DNA of 64,000 nucleotides, from contig NC_090319.1 in NCBI RefSeq assembly GCF_040869045.1, positions 46,782,779-46,846,778 on the forward strand, read 5' to 3'. The notes beneath the pieces are model-generated. The model worked only from the letters and a program-made list of their open reading frames with translations. It had not been told where the DNA came from and searched no databases. Of the stretch, positions 1 to 12,330 are shown piece after piece. The stretch's first letter is position 1; every line of letters starts with the position of its first letter. Source of the DNA: Eurosta solidaginis (taxonomy: Eukaryota; Arthropoda; Insecta; Diptera; Tephritidae). Made by a program: the position numbers and the translations under genes.

Positions 1-119
1 AGCTGTCTTCTAATTGAAAAAACTTGTTTCGAAAACTTTGATATTGCTTTGCACGGAGCCTGAACCCGGGAACTTCAATGTGGTAGCCGGAGTACGCTAC
101 CAGCACACCACGGTGGCCG
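1..119 (-). mobile_element. tRNA-derived SINE, 5' head fragment (copy S1)
   Basis: Reading the minus strand from 119 down gives a pol III-type head. An A-box-like segment (TGGTGTGCTGG) is followed by a B-box-like segment (GGGTTCAGG, about 62-70). The body then runs out of the window at base 1. The same head and body occur at 15571-15921, 37266-37560 and 59785-60133. The copy is cut by the window edge, so its true length is unknown. Confidence 0.75.
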
Positions 120-534
120 GAAAACCAGACAAATTCATATTTCGGTAACAGGTTGCATTATATTCGTCGTATATGAATTGACTTTTGAGCTCTTCAACCA
201 AAACTAAAAATTAACATACATATATAAGGTTTTAACATGTGTATGTAAGATTTTAGTATACACTTGCATATAGTCTGTGCATATATAAACAAAGATTAAT
301 TAGTGGCTGCCTTTGTCATATGTCGATTTAAATTTTCATCAACTCAACCACTCAACTAAACTTTTTCTTGTTAGTTTTTGCTCGTTTGTCACACTTCGTC
401 AGTTTTTACCAATCATTAATCAAGTGTTTCGTTACCCTTTACATACATATGTGCACATCCATTTTTATACCTATGTGGATTTATGTACATTAGAGCGTAT
501 CGGGAAAAAAAAATTAAAAAAATTTAATTAAATA
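120..534. other. AT-rich unassigned stretch
   Basis: Nothing recognisable. Short open frames here are AT-rich, repeat-poor and resemble no protein family. Confidence 0.5.
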
Positions 535-535
535 T

Positions 536-578
536 AATAAAATAAAATAAAATAAAATAAGATAAAATAAAATAAAAT
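536..578. repeat. AAAAT pentanucleotide microsatellite
   Basis: Eight to nine AAAAT units with one G interruption. This is the same pentamer, on the opposite strand, that forms the long arrays at 28531-29060 and 31986-33640. Confidence 0.9.
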
Positions 579-869
579 ACGAAACAGAAATACAACACAT
601 CGAATATTTCAGAATCTTTCAGGTCCCACATATCATTTCAGTGTAGCCATATTTAATTTGTTGCATCACTCCCACAAATTGTCATCCTCAGAGAAGATCC
701 TTGCAGCGGGACTGCTCCATACTCCCTTCCAAAGGAAAGTGGTTGAAATAAACCCTGGTATAGGATAATGATTTTGCTAATGCATTTAGCACTCATCACT
801 CTGTACAGCATAATTTTTTTCCTGACAACGGCCTCAGGCACAGCATTTTGGAAGGTTAGGGAATATCCG

Positions 870-1130
870 TCCGGTCAGGCGACGCGAATTTAGAAAACAT
901 CAACATCTACTTTCCGTCTAGCGCCTACTTCCCAAGTGGATAGTGGCCTTTTTAATGGTGAAAATTCCATTCTTCTTGGTAATTTTAATGCCCGCCACGA
1001 ACTGTGGCATTCCGACACCTGCCATCGTATGGCCTAACTTCATGGTATCAGACACTGATCTAATTTCACGAACAATATCCCAACGAAGGTTCCATGTTTC
1101 TTGCCTACCATTTCAGCGTATGACCGTTGG
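870..1130 (+). pseudogene. LINE apurinic-type endonuclease fragment (Jockey-like)
   Basis: In shifting frames the plus strand reads NINIYFPS and then GENSILLGNFNARHELWHSD. The latter matches the core of the APE-type endonuclease of non-LTR retrotransposons, where LLGDFNAHH..W is the usual form around a catalytic Asp and His. The first D of the GDFNAH motif is N here, and several frameshifts and stops surround it, so the fragment is inactive. It probably belongs to the same decayed element as the C-terminal piece at 2430-2960, since order and strand agree. Bases 1180-2430 between them hold no domain I can identify. Confidence 0.6.
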
Positions 1131-1179
1131 TGCCGAATTAGCTAGTAATCGGGTATAAAATCACAAAGGCTTGTCTTGG

Positions 1180-2429
1180 TAAGATACAAAGCCTATCTAA
1201 GCCCTTTTCCATTTAATGGATAACGGCATCCGGTTACACGGCAACTCCACCGTTGGTTCCAATACCATTCTTTTTTGGGCATAAATAATTCGCTGCATCA
1301 TGTTTTGACACCTTGGCAAAATGCAATAGGATACAAATAAAAATTGACAATTTCAATACAAGTAAAAAGGGATTATAGCAACCTTTTCTTTGCATCAGGA
1401 TAACCTTCTCCACATAAGGGATATTATTACATCCTTTTCATCACATCCTCATATAAAGTCTGATCTTATAATCACATTAAAACTAAATCGGATGCCACCG
1501 TTCAGCATAATTTAGCGCAGTTTCAAAAAGGCGCACACAACTCCCTCTTTGAGTTATTAATTGCCACCCCCAAACGATTGGCATCTGCTTATATTTATAT
1601 AACCAACCTTTATTTCTGAACCTGTTTGCAACCTTCTACATAAAACCCATTTAAAAACGTTTTTTTTTTAAGCTTTCTTAGGCCCTTCACAACTTGGTCA
1701 CGGAGCATCCAAGCATGAAATTTATGTGCAAATTTTAAACGAAAATATCACATTACTCCGAAAAGAATGGCTTTATTGTCAACTTCGGAGACTGTACAGA
1801 CCCCTTTACTACGAAAAGAATGCGTCCCCAATATGATGCCAATTCTAACAGAAACACACTGGAAGAAAATGTCAAAACATTGCAAGTGAAAGAAGGTAGT
1901 GAAGAAAAAGTCCGCGGGCACCTGCCGCTAGCTAACTTTCGTCGAGTTTTTCCCCTTCTAACTTAGCGCTCGGTAGGTGTTGGCCGTTACCGGCAAATAA
2001 TGCTATAAACTAATAAGTGCACGTTAGGGTGGACCGTCATATTTACACTGGTGGCTTTGCGGCGAGTAACTTGAGAACACGTTGAATTCGCCAGAAACCG
2101 TCCCAAGGCATGATATACTGAGTACATCACTGTTTCCAAGAATGCGATTTCTCTGGACGGTGCTGTGAATGAAAAGAGAAAGAGTTAGTGTTCAAGCACG
2201 TGTGGTTGCTTGGTTTCAATGCACCTTGTTATTCAGATGCAGATTTGTTGTTGGCGTGCAAAAGGGGTGCTAGAAAGTTATTGCTGGAACGCTCTGGATG
2301 TGGCCAGTCCGAAGACAGTCAGCTGCATGAGAAGCCCATTGAACGTTGCCGGTGTTGTGCCGCTGAACATAATGTTTGCGTGGATGTCGGAACCGAGTGT
2401 GAGTAGAACCGGCGCTGATCGATAGCACG
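1180..2429. other. Unassigned stretch between two parts of a LINE
   Basis: No domain recognised. It may be decayed reverse transcriptase sequence of the flanking Jockey-like element plus unrelated insertions. Short frames at 2188-2425 look like noise. Confidence 0.35.
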
Positions 2430-2960
2430 TAGGGTCAGCGAGTTTCAGAAACCTGGGCATCCTAGCAGACATACGACTGAAGAGGCCCCGTCTCCCAGAA
2501 ACTTAAGAGGTCATCTCCGTAGGCACTATGAAGAAATTCGGAACTTGAGAAATCTGCCGTATGTAGAAAAGGAGCAGGAAAAAGCGCTCAGAGACATTCA
2601 CAAAAAGTCGTCTGATTACTATGCCAGGAATTGCCCGACAAACCCCGTTCTCAGAGACAAATACCGTGAACACGTAGTTGAGGAATTCAACCTCCCGAAG
2701 GAAGAAGCGCATCACTCTAGCTCAACTTCGTTACTGTAATAGGTTAAACTCTTACTTATTCAGAATTAACCCCGACATACCAAATTGATGTCCTGCTTGT
2801 AACGTTTCCCCACATGAGACCAACCATCTTTTCAATTGCGATATTGAACCAACGCCAAAACTTAAAGACCAAATTTGTTTGAAAATAAAATCAGAGCAAA
2901 GTTGAGTAATTTTGTCAGGTATTTGCTCATTGGCAATCACATGATGTACAAAAATGCAAA
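2430..2960 (+). pseudogene. Jockey-like LINE, C-terminal end of ORF2
   Basis: The plus strand encodes a stretch with LRDIHKKSSDYYARNCPTNP, then an LPKEE segment. After a stop and a frame change comes RINPDIPN*CPACNVSPHETNHLFNC. The last part is the C-X2-C-X8-H-X4-C zinc-knuckle-like motif found at the C-terminus of Jockey-clade reverse transcriptases. Upstream segments match the usual linker after the RT domain. In-frame stops show it is a dead remnant. Clade assignment is from motif recall; Jockey is likelier than R1. Confidence 0.65.
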
Positions 2961-3685
2961 AAGCACTAAAATACATCTTACGCACATTCTACTAAATAAT
3001 TTTAAATTCAAGTATTGCTATGCGAAAATTTGTGTTCTTTCACCAAATTAGGCAATACAACTTACTATGTATTAGACTAAACGTATAGTGCACTATTAAC
3101 AGATATATTATTTATATAAATATGTAACCATATGCTTTTATTAGCTAAATGACATGTAGACATTTTTTTGTATTTGGCAAACACCTGGATTTCATTTTGA
3201 ATGTTGATACAAATTTGGTGCAAAATATTATCGCTGACAAGTTGTGTACGTGTATTATCTGACACCTTCAAGAAAATTGCGGGTACGTGCTGTAGGATGC
3301 CTTGCTTGGCATTACAAAAATGTTCCATACATTTACCTGTATCTATGCATGTATGCAGGTCTGTATCAATGTACCGACTCTCATTTATATGAACACTACT
3401 TAGTCAAGTATATTTGTACACACATACAGAAATATACCCTTAAGAGAAAATTTCTAGTTCATAACTGGTAAAAATTTACATTTAGTTCTTTTGCTGATTC
3501 TATCTCGATGTTTCCGAACCGAACCGAAATTCTGCTAATTGCATCTGATACGAATATGTCCACATTTGTGCTAGCACCGAGCCAAACGAAAGTTAGTGGG
3601 AATGGTTTTAAAGTGTGTAGAAAGAAGACATATTCACAGTCAAAGCGCTTAGGCGTTAGGTTTGGTTGAAGAGGTTGCCCGCGAG
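2961..3685. other. Unassigned AT-rich stretch
   Basis: No repeat family or coding domain recognised. Open frames of 63-83 codons on both strands overlap each other and resemble nothing. Confidence 0.4.
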
Positions 3686-3689
3686 CACA

Positions 3690-4520
3690 CTTAGTCAAGT
3701 GATATTAGGTATATTGTGATACCACGAAAATACACCATTACCACTTGCTCTTCGAGCCATTTTGAGGACCTGGTAAAGGCGACGCAGTATTCCGACGTCA
3801 TGTTTCACGACCTGGCGTGGATTATTTAGTAATGGTGCTCCCAGAAAACGCTGCTTTGCGCCACTTAGCGCTGTTCAGTTACATATAAAGTGAACCACCC
3901 GTTTCCTCCTGTTGACCCTTCTTACAGCTCCTTCAGCAATGACGATATGACGCTCTTAACCTTTCTGCATGCCTATCTATAAGGCTGGGTCCAGTAAGTG
4001 ATCCTACAAGTGTGGAAATTGTATTCCTACTTACGATTTAAACATGAAAGGATCGTTTAAAACTTCACTTTGGCTAAGCTTCCTTACATGTTGACATCCT
4101 AGTGTTTTAAGGCATCTTTCTTCAGCTTTCCGTTGGATGTTCTCTTTTAGCATTAGCTTACTTATGAAAAGAGGCATACCTTATCGTTCTCGGTCATGAA
4201 GAATCTGCCCGGCTCTACTCTGCCCTCCCTCAACATCCCTGTATGTCGAGACCCATGTACAGGTGTACACGGTTCTGCTGGGTCGTTTCTCGATGATATC
4301 AGCGATATTTTAGTGTTGGTTCAGAATTAAAGGAATAAGAGCCAAAAAAATTAAAACTTCTTTGTCGATATAGTGTGTGCCTATCCTAACTGAGGCTTCT
4401 ATTATGGCTGATAATCCTGCTGAAAAATGCTACAGTGATCAGGTAAACTAAAGGATAATTGGTGTTCAAGGTCCCTGGATAACAACTATGTGCAATGGTA
4501 AGAAGCCAAGAATGATCTAA
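3690..4520 (-). pseudogene. LINE RNase H domain and tail, decayed
   Basis: The minus strand can be read in broken frames as an RNase H end: a segment like FTDHCSIFQ (family form F.DHCSVFQAE), then GPGHTG-like and GMPLF.SKLMLKENIQRKAEE segments. These resemble the RNase H and post-RNase H region of R1/Loa/I-type non-LTR elements. Many stops and frameshifts are present. It is independent of the RTE-like LINE end downstream at 4951-5435, which lies on the same strand. Confidence 0.5.
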
Positions 4521-4881
4521 AGAGCTTTGCTAGTCTTTGTTCTTAGAGCAGCACTTATGCTGATCATACTAGGTCTGTGGACTTTAACCAAAAAGTTTAG
4601 GTTTGAGGCCTAGCTTAAGGCTGGCCACCAAACAACTACCATCCTTGAAGCTAGTAAAACAATTTTTTAAGCTATCTATTTACCAAATTGGTACAGGGTA
4701 AATATTAAATACGAAAAACCAAGCTGTCGATTTTTAAACTAGAGCTAGTTTCAATCAAACTAGTACTTATTTGGTACCTTAGGTCTAATTGTGAAAAAGA
4801 AATTTTTGATCACTAGTTACTGACTTCCCTTCAGGGTTCTTATATAAGTTTTTCGAATAGCAGCAAAGTTGAACATTAACG

Positions 4882-4950
4882 CATATATATATATATATAT
4901 ATATATAACATATATATATATATATATATATATTACTTACTTACTTAATT
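4882..4950. repeat. AT dinucleotide array followed by TTAC repeats
   Basis: An interrupted (AT)n tract runs into four TTAC units. The TTAC units lie exactly at the 3' end of the minus-strand LINE at 4951-5435, where on the minus strand they form an AAGT-type tail. Such short tandem tails are usual for LINEs that do not end in poly-A. Confidence 0.85.
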
Positions 4951-5435
4951 GGCGCTTAACCGTCTAAACGGTTATGGCCGTCCAACAAGGCGCGCCAGTC
5001 GCTCCTTCGCTCCGCCAACCGGCGCCAATTGGTCACACCAAAGGAGTTTAAATCGTTTTCCACCTGGTCCTTCCAACGGAGTGGGGGCCGCCCTCTACCT
5101 CTGCTTCCATAGGCGGGTTCCGATAGAAACACTTTCTTGGCCGGAGCATCATCTTTCATTCGCATAACATGGCCTAGCCAGCGCAGCCGCTGCGTTTTAA
5201 TTCGCTGGACTATGTTGATGTCTGCGTATAGCTCGTACAGCTCATCATTAAATCTTCTTCGGTACTCGCCATCGCCAACGCGTAGAGGTCCATAAATCTT
5301 TCGAAGAACTTTTCTCTCAAACACTCCCAAAGCCGCTTCATCTGCTGTTGTCATGGTCCATGCTTCTGCCCCATATAGCAGGACGGGTACGATAAGTGAC
5401 TTGTAGAGTATGATTTTCGTTCGCCGAGAGAGGAC
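4951..5435 (-). pseudogene. RTE-like LINE, C-terminal region of ORF2
   Basis: An open frame (4956-5462) encodes the region after the RT core. Key segments are IVPVLLYGAEAWTMT near residue 25, LGVFERKVLRKIYGPLRVGD, RLRWLGHVMRM.DDAPAKKV, and GRGRPPLRWKDQVE followed by GVTNWR. This series is typical of a very common insect endonuclease-reverse transcriptase LINE that I would place near the RTE-type group. About 160 codons are intact, but the element is 5'-truncated at 5435, where AT repeats begin, so the first 25 or so residues of the open frame are not element-derived. This is the best preserved of five copies here (others 13230-13500, 20070-20510, 38430-40150, 54110-55085). Confidence 0.85.
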
Positions 5436-5849
5436 TTTATATATATATATGCATATGTGCATGTATGTGTTTACCTACATTATGTATGATGTCGCACACA
5501 TGTCGGGTTATGCTTAAAAACTTTTAAACCCGTTTTCCACAAAGATATTCATGCTGCTTCTGTTGCTTTGTAAAAAAAATAGTTTTTGTTATATAATGCA
5601 TATATATTTGTATTCAGTATATATTGGCATATCTATGTATAAATATATATACCTTCTTTTTAAAAAAAATATGCTGCAGACACGTCTCGAAATTTTGTTA
5701 ACAAAACCAGCGTTGAAGTTAATTTGCCAGCTGACTGCATAGCACTTGATGTAAAAGCACATTGAAATTGAAGATGATTATCATCTTATGGGAAAATATA
5801 AATTTTCACCTCGTACGTAAATCTGCCAATATTTTGTATGCCGTAATTG
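5436..5849. other. Unassigned AT-rich stretch
   Basis: Short AT tracts and low-complexity sequence. No coding or repeat identity found. Confidence 0.4.
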
Positions 5850-6740
5850 TTCAATGACATGGCATGATGAAAATTACAACTACATCTGATGATATCAAAC
5901 CACATCACAAGTTATTATTACACATACCTACATTCTGTAAAAGTTTGGAAAATACTGTAGAGGAATATAAAAATATTATTCCTGAATGTAAAAAAGCTGG
6001 TACATATTTGGTTTAATTTTTATTATTCCATATTACACCACAGTAATTAAGTCAGATCAGATCGTGTGATATCATATCATGGCTTTTTATATCACAGCCA
6101 ATAACAATAGAACACATTTCCATAACACCTAAGCCCGATAGTATAATAGCAAAGATGTAAAAATATTGCCAAATATCCATTACCTCAATGTTCTTCACAT
6201 TTTAATAAGTCGCATGCAATGATATGATACAAAAGTGTGATAGGACTATATCAGATGATATCAAACCATATCACAAATTCTTACACAAATCATTACAATG
6301 GCGTGATATACAAATATAATAGGATCATATCACATGACATCAAACCATATAACACATACGTAAATCTGTAAAATTTGTTTTAAAAGATTATGCGTGATTG
6401 AATTAAAATCATATTACGTAAATTTTATAATTTCATATTATGCCATACAAATTAAGCAAGTTCAGATCGTGCGATATCATATCATGGCTGTTTCTATCAT
6501 AGCCAATAAGAAAAGAACAAAAAATGCTAAAATATTGTTAAAAAGTGATTACCTAAGTTTTCATTACATTCGAATATGCCGCATGAAATTACATGATATA
6601 AAAATGAGATATATAGTACTACATCACATGACATCAAACCATATCTCACATACATATATCTGTAAAATTTGTATTCAAATAATATCCCTGATTGAATTAA
6701 AATCATATAACGTAATATTTTATAATTGCATATTATGTCC
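5850..6740. repeat. Complex tandem repeat with ATGATATCAAACCATATC core
   Basis: Four related blocks near 5857, 6218, 6299 and 6592 each contain a variant of (A)TGACATCAAACCATATCAC. A longer unit starting GATCGTG.GATATCATATC repeats at 6060 and 6465 (405 bp apart). A third landmark, GATTGAATTAAAATCATAT, repeats at 6396 and 6690 (294 bp apart). The unequal spacings show an insertion or deletion within units. One block happens to be open for 128 codons (6394-6780 plus), but the frame is not kept between units, so I do not call it coding. Confidence 0.75.
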
Positions 6741-6779
6741 TAAAACATTCAGGAAACTGATCCTACAGAGCGCCAAGTA

Positions 6780-7205
6780 GATCACGAACACAATCTTTGA
6801 ATGGTCCCGAAATAATCATAGAAATCATTGAAATAGCCCCACAAAGCACCTAAAATAACCTCAAAGTTGTCTCTTAATAGTCCTAAAGTAATCTTTAAAT
6901 AGTTCTGAAACAATTTAGAACACAATGCCGAAATAATCCTGGAATAATCTAGAAATAGTCATAAATGATTCCGTATACAGCCCCGAACTAGTCCAAACAG
7001 CTCCGATTTGTTTTTAAATTATTCCAAACAGTCTTAAAATAATCTCCAAATTACCTATAATGGTTCGAAAATTATCCCAAATAGATCCGATGTGATCCCG
7101 AAATAGCAGAAAAATGACTTCAGTACAACCCGGAGAATGTCTAGAAATTATCAAAATATAGCCTGGAAATAATACGGAAATCGTTCTGGAAAGATTCCGA
7201 AACTA
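6780..7205. repeat. Degenerate short-period repeat, CCGAAATAATCC type
   Basis: About 420 bp made of diverged copies of a 12-24 bp motif such as TCCCGAAATAATCC, TCTAGAAATAGTC and TCCTGGAATAATC. No coding capacity. A short stretch on the opposite strand near 53880-54095 has related words. Confidence 0.7.
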
Positions 7206-7229
7206 TCTTATAAGTAATATGAACCCTGA

Positions 7230-9663
7230 CTTTTTTCTCAATCATTAAGACTAAAATCTATATATAAACCATGAAATATGCTTGCGCATATATTATAAAT
7301 GCGAAAAGTGGGACGTTTTTTTTTCTGGATGAGCCAAAGCCATGATGATTTAGGAAAACGGTTCTGGCGGGAGATGGGATGCAACTGTTCAATATCTTCA
7401 TAGTTGCTAGATTTTGATCTATGTGGCCTTATGCTAAACTTTGTATTTTTAAATCAAATATATACAGAGATATGACGGCTCATTGTTGCATAGAACTATA
7501 ATCTTATGGCCCAGATAGGGCAAATACATACCTAGAACGGTTCTAAAATAATGTTTCAGGGAAGTAGAGCGATATCTCTGCTTTCTATTAAAAAAATTGC
7601 TTTTATATTGGTTTTATCTGCGTGATGAATGTGCCAATACAACCCCATAGTTTTCTTCTTATCGCTCCCGTCTTTGTTCTGAAGCTGGCGTTTTGAAAAA
7701 AAAAACGGACTATTTTGGCAGCTTTGTTGTTGTTACATGCACCGCAACTTTTAAAGCTTTATTACATATGCAACACAATAGTCAAACTCACCTTCCCGAC
7801 GGGAATCCTGTTTCAAATATGAATGCGTCATGCAAATAGTTAGCAAGCGAGGCTGACCTTCTTTATGGAACAAAGGGGGGATGGCTTATCATATCGGACT
7901 TGTAGCTTAGTAGTGATTTTTACCATAACATCCCGAATCTATATTCGGCAAAGTACCATCAACTTCGATAATACTCTCCAAAAACTTCGGGGAATGTCTT
8001 TATCGCTACAATAACAACACCAAGAACTTTTAAGCTGCGAAATATTATAAGTGTATATACCCTATCTGTTTTTGACGTGTTGCTATCGCAGATTATGGCG
8101 TCTTATATAAAAATACAAATTAACTTTCACAAATTTTAAAGAATTGTCTGAAATGGGTAAATGTATGATTCAATCACAAAAGGTTTGCTCGGCTGACAAA
8201 TTTTTGACAATTGCAGCCATTCTGCTCCTAAATCGAATTGGCATCCGCTAACTGTGTTGTTTCTTTGCGATTTTTCGGAAAACATTAGTAGAAATAGGAA
8301 TCAATCAGTTTACAAATACCCAACAAGTACTGAACTCCGTAATTCCTTAAAACAAGTTTTTCAATTTTATGATGAATTTATTAACTATGTTTCTGAACAT
8401 ATGTAAATTTTATGAAAGGTACGGACACCAAGGAATCGTGCACTTTCCTAAACCTATAAACATACGAAACCTAAAGCAATTCAAAATTCAACGTTCAACG
8501 TCAAAAGCTCGACTAGTAAATCGATTCATGTAAAAATGCCATTTGTAAATAATGGAGATGCCATAACGAAATGTACTCATTGAGCATGCCAACTTATTCG
8601 TTGCGTATATTTTGAATATTAATCTCCATTTAAGCATTTATGGAATCGGTTTATATTTGGAATATTATGTATATACTTATTTGATATATTCCGATCTCGT
8701 GAGGTGGTATCAAACGAACGTGTTCCGAATATTCTGAAGTAATGGTTTATCCGGAGCACTTTCATGAATAGTTAACTGAATAGAGCTTTCCGAAATTTCA
8801 GAACAAAAGGGTCCCTGTGTAGCAGAACCACAAAGAGATTTAACTTGTCTGTCAAATTCAAGGCCGGAGTATAAAGTTCTAAAACAGTAAGCTATTTTCT
8901 TTTATTTATTTTTTTCAGATCATTGCGGCTGCTGAGTAGAGTATCACCCCATGTTGGCTGCCTGTTCAAAATCGTCTTATCTCAAAATATTTTTCAAAAA
9001 TTTCCCATTTCAGCATTTTTCACAAAAATGCTATCTATTAGAATTAGATTGAAAAATGCCTTATCTCAGAATGCTTTTCATTAACTCCTTCTTATATCGA
9101 AATGCATTTAACTTCAGATAGGGAGTTTTTGGGCTGTTATATTTTTGAATAAAATTCTAACGTACGGCATTCTTCAAACAAATTCTGAAAGAATGACCAA
9201 ACCAACATAACTCTTTTTCAATTCACGATATATTAAGTAGAAAAAAAATTATTTCCATCAAAACCTGTAGGCATTTACAAATTTATTATCACTACTAATA
9301 TGCCTCTACTTTCCTACTACAATTTTCGCTGATGGGGTTTTAATTATTCCCTGTTTTCATTATTTTTTAAAAGCGTCCAGATGTTTAAATTTGTGAGTTT
9401 CAAAGCTCTGTCATCAGTGGAGAACAAACCTCTAGTAATTAATTCATGGGTGAAATGTTTTTTTTTTTATTTTTAACATAAAAGTCTTAATCTGTACGAG
9501 GGCACTGTCGTATTCAATCACATTTTGTTCAGTAGACTTTGCTCATGACTAAAACTTTTCCCAATGCGAAACTATACAAGTGAATTTAACTCAACCCAAT
9601 AGCCCTGCAGAAAAATGCCAAATCAAAAGAAAATTAACAGTGACCTCGATTGACCTAATTTAC
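7230..9663. other. Long unassigned stretch
   Basis: About 2.4 kb with no protein-like reading frame, no family recognised and no strong tandem structure. Local short words such as AAAATGC recur around 8980-9080. It could be unique intronic or intergenic DNA or very old repeats. Confidence 0.4.
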
Positions 9664-9667
9664 ATAT

Positions 9668-10199
9668 TGTGGCGAATATTAGCATCACTATGCTGTTTGT
9701 AAATAATAACAACAACAAAAACGACAAGCAACGACGCTTATGTACAATGTAACGAAGAATATTCCACACACATAACCAGTAGCTAGAAGTGAAGAGATAT
9801 CTCACATACACATATATACCCATCAGCTTAGAGCAGAAGTTGGTACTCACACATACACATGCTTATGGCTATTACAAAAGCATAAATTACAAATTTACAT
9901 GTATATAGCTGATAACCAAGCATGAGATACACTGTTCGCGAAATGACTAGACCTTAGGAGAAATGGGTCAACGAGAAAAGTGAGAGTATAAAAGCAGCGC
10001 AAGCTGAGGAATCAGTAATCAGTTTGATTTAAACACGCTATTAGTTGTGAAGTGAAGCAGAATTGTGAAGTACTACCAAAGCAATCTAAATAAAGACCAA
10101 TTTACAATACTGAATATTGGAGTTATTTATTCGACAGTTCAGTGATTCAAACGTTAGCAGAAGGTGTATAATAACCAGGATTTCCCAAAGTTTGTTACA
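9668..10199 (+). mobile_element. Solo LTR (LTR1), Ty3/gypsy-like
   Basis: The element starts TGTGGCGAATATTAGC and ends TTTGTTACA. It is flanked by a 4-bp target duplication ATAT (9664-9667 and 10200-10203). Inside are a TATA box (TATAAAAG, 9987-9994), an initiator-like TCAGTTTG near 10020 and a polyadenylation signal AATAAA (10089-10094), in the order expected for U3, R and U5. No internal retroviral-type coding sequence follows, so it is a solo LTR left by recombination. Two relatives lie at 36543-37261 and 50987-51481. The short ATAT duplication suits gypsy-type integrases; the family name is unknown to me. Confidence 0.85.
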
Positions 10200-10203
10200 A
10201 TAT

Positions 10204-11175
10204 TATTATTGAACCAAGGAACACCCTTAGAAATTATTAAGAATAAGCAATTAGCTAAGGGCATAACAGCACCTTGTACTGAATCTGCATTTTAACACTC
10301 ATAATTATTTTCGAAGAATTTAATGACTTATCAAAATATGTTTTGAATTCATTTCAGTTTCGAATAATGTCAGAAATCACCACATAAAAAATTTAAGTGA
10401 ATCTTGACACCTAAACTTGCGTGAATTAAATAAATGTTGCAAGTTTTTGTTTCTGTTTTAATGAAAGATCATACTTTTCGCGCTGTTTCAACATTAACTA
10501 TTTTTAAATAAAAGCAACTATCAAATAGCCAAAGGCAATAAGCGAGGGCGTTAAATAGCATTTACTCAACCATTAAAATGTGACAGCGCAATAATATGGC
10601 GCTAAACGTATACACGTACAGCAACAAAGGAGACGTACAAGCAAAGATATGATGTTTCAATTTTATTTTACACACATTAAGTTAAATGACCTTACCCTAT
10701 AAACATAATCTCCCTGAAACCCAATTTAACAAGAAGGAACTAGTTTGAAATTCGAAACAATATTTCTCAAAGGTAGCGAAAAAAAAAATGATGAAAACGT
10801 GCCAGCCAATTGAAAATTTCGCTTCCTCAAAGTAACTAAAACTTTATATCGTCAAAATTAAGCCTTCTCTTACAGAAAAACCAATTATTGATAGGACGAA
10901 AACAAATCTCATTTGGTGATATAAAATAATACAATCTCTGTGTAGAATATATCTATGATTCTAGGTTCCTAATATCCATACGTCAAAAAAAAAAAAAAAA
11001 ACGTTAGTAAAACGTACTCCTGAAGTTCGATGTGCGACATACGGGTGATGTGGTTGTGTAAACACAATTAGAGATCGCTATGGGTTTGAAATGAAACCAA
11101 AAATTTAGGTAACTTTATCATTAGCAAATAATTTCGTTTTTTTGAAAAGATCTTCTGTTTCATAACATATTTTAT
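10204..11175. other. Unassigned AT-rich stretch with poly-A run
   Basis: Contains an uninterrupted A-run of about 18 near 10983-11000 and otherwise nothing recognised. Confidence 0.4.
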
Positions 11176-11249
11176 AAGTCGATGAAGGTTAGGTTAGGTT
11201 TAACTAGACGGTCCGTTGAAACGCTCACAGAAACCTTGAAATACACGGA

Positions 11250-11660
11250 TAAAGAATAGATAACTTTTCAATATCAAATCGATAATTAAATCGATAACTT
11301 TTCGATAACAAATTGACAATTTTTTATGAAAATCGATAACTTTTCTATAACAACTCGTTAACACGCTGAAATAAAATTGTGAATACTCCCATAGCCAGCG
11401 TACAACTTTTCGATGAAATACCAATTACTCTTCTATAAATAATTGACATATTTTCGATGATAAAATGATACAATTTCAATTCCTCATCGATAACTTTTCG
11501 ATAAAAAAATGATCACACGCCGAAAGAAATGGTAAGATTCCGAAAACATATCAAAAACCTTTCGACAGCTCCTCAATGAACGAAACGTAAATCGATAGCT
11601 CATCGATACACTTCGTTATCGATAGCTAATTTATAATACTTTGTTAAAAAATCGATAACA
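11250..11660. repeat. Degenerate ATCGATAACTTTTCGATAA repeat
   Basis: Roughly 400 bp rich in variants of ATCGATAACTTTTCGATA. The cluster includes TATCGATA, the core of the dipteran DRE motif bound by DREF, at about 11627. The words recur at irregular spacing of about 30-60 bp, so it behaves as an eroded minisatellite rather than a clear promoter. No gene is visible next to it. Confidence 0.6.
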
Positions 11661-12330
11661 CATCTACACTTCGTGCTAGCACACTTGTTTTCTTGTACGT
11701 TGGGGCAGCGCATCGGCCTCAAGTGGCACAATAAAACCAGGCTAATCCTGTCCATGTACCCGCACCCCGCGGTACTGCTGTGGTGCATAACGGGCGAGGA
11801 AAGGCGATCCAGTCGCCACTGCTTCTCAGGCGTACTTCTCTGCGCTTTTTTTTGGCATACATTAAACGATATTCTACTCACAGCAGTCCAGCAATGTACG
11901 TTTCTGCACATTAGTGGAACTAAATTTTTAAAAGAAGGTTCCTTTTCAAAAACTTAGTGTACATAGAGTCTTTCGCCGAAATAACGAAGGCAGTGAAATA
12001 TGACGTGTTCTGCGTTTTCCAATTCGGCGGGACAGTTTGTACAGAAAGGAACCTCTTTCATGCTTTGTTTGAAATCGTCGTGCCCACTGAATATCTGTGT
12101 GAGGTGGTAGTTAACTCGCCGTTCTCCCGCTCGTACCATTCCGCTATATTCCGAACTAACATGAAGGTCCAGCTCCCTTTCCTCAATTTTTCCCAAACTT
12201 TTTGCCACCTAACTACTGTTCGTGACCCTGCGCTTTTTGTGCATCTCACTAATTTTATGAACTTTCTCTCCAACCGACATGAAGTGCCCCTTAAAAGTTG
12301 GTTTTGAGTCAATGTTTTTTTCCTCAATAT
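11661..12330 (-). pseudogene. LINE ORF2 C-terminal region (R1-like)
   Basis: On the minus strand two overlapping frames can be spliced by eye into a LINE C-terminus. One has EREN/GELTT-type sequence. The other has RRVNYHLTQIFSGHDDF and then CTNCPAELENAEHVIFHC. The latter is a C-X2-C-X8-H-X4-C motif, with the Y.LTQ.L.GHG.F segment just before it as in R1-type non-LTR elements. A frameshift separates the two frames, so it is non-functional. The stretch 11661-11950 continues the tail in poorer condition. The YADD-box fragment at 12420-12565 is probably part of the same internally deleted element. Confidence 0.7.

Noticed and set aside
5850..6740. CRISPR-like array
   Set aside because: Repeats are long, diverged and irregularly spaced, in a eukaryotic genome.
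6394..6780. 128-codon plus frame
   Set aside because: Lies in the complex tandem repeat, and the neighbouring units are not open in the same frame.
11185..11202. GGTTAGGTTAGGTTT as a telomeric repeat
   Set aside because: Flies lack TTAGG telomeres, and this short tract is a usual end of fly LINE 3' regions.
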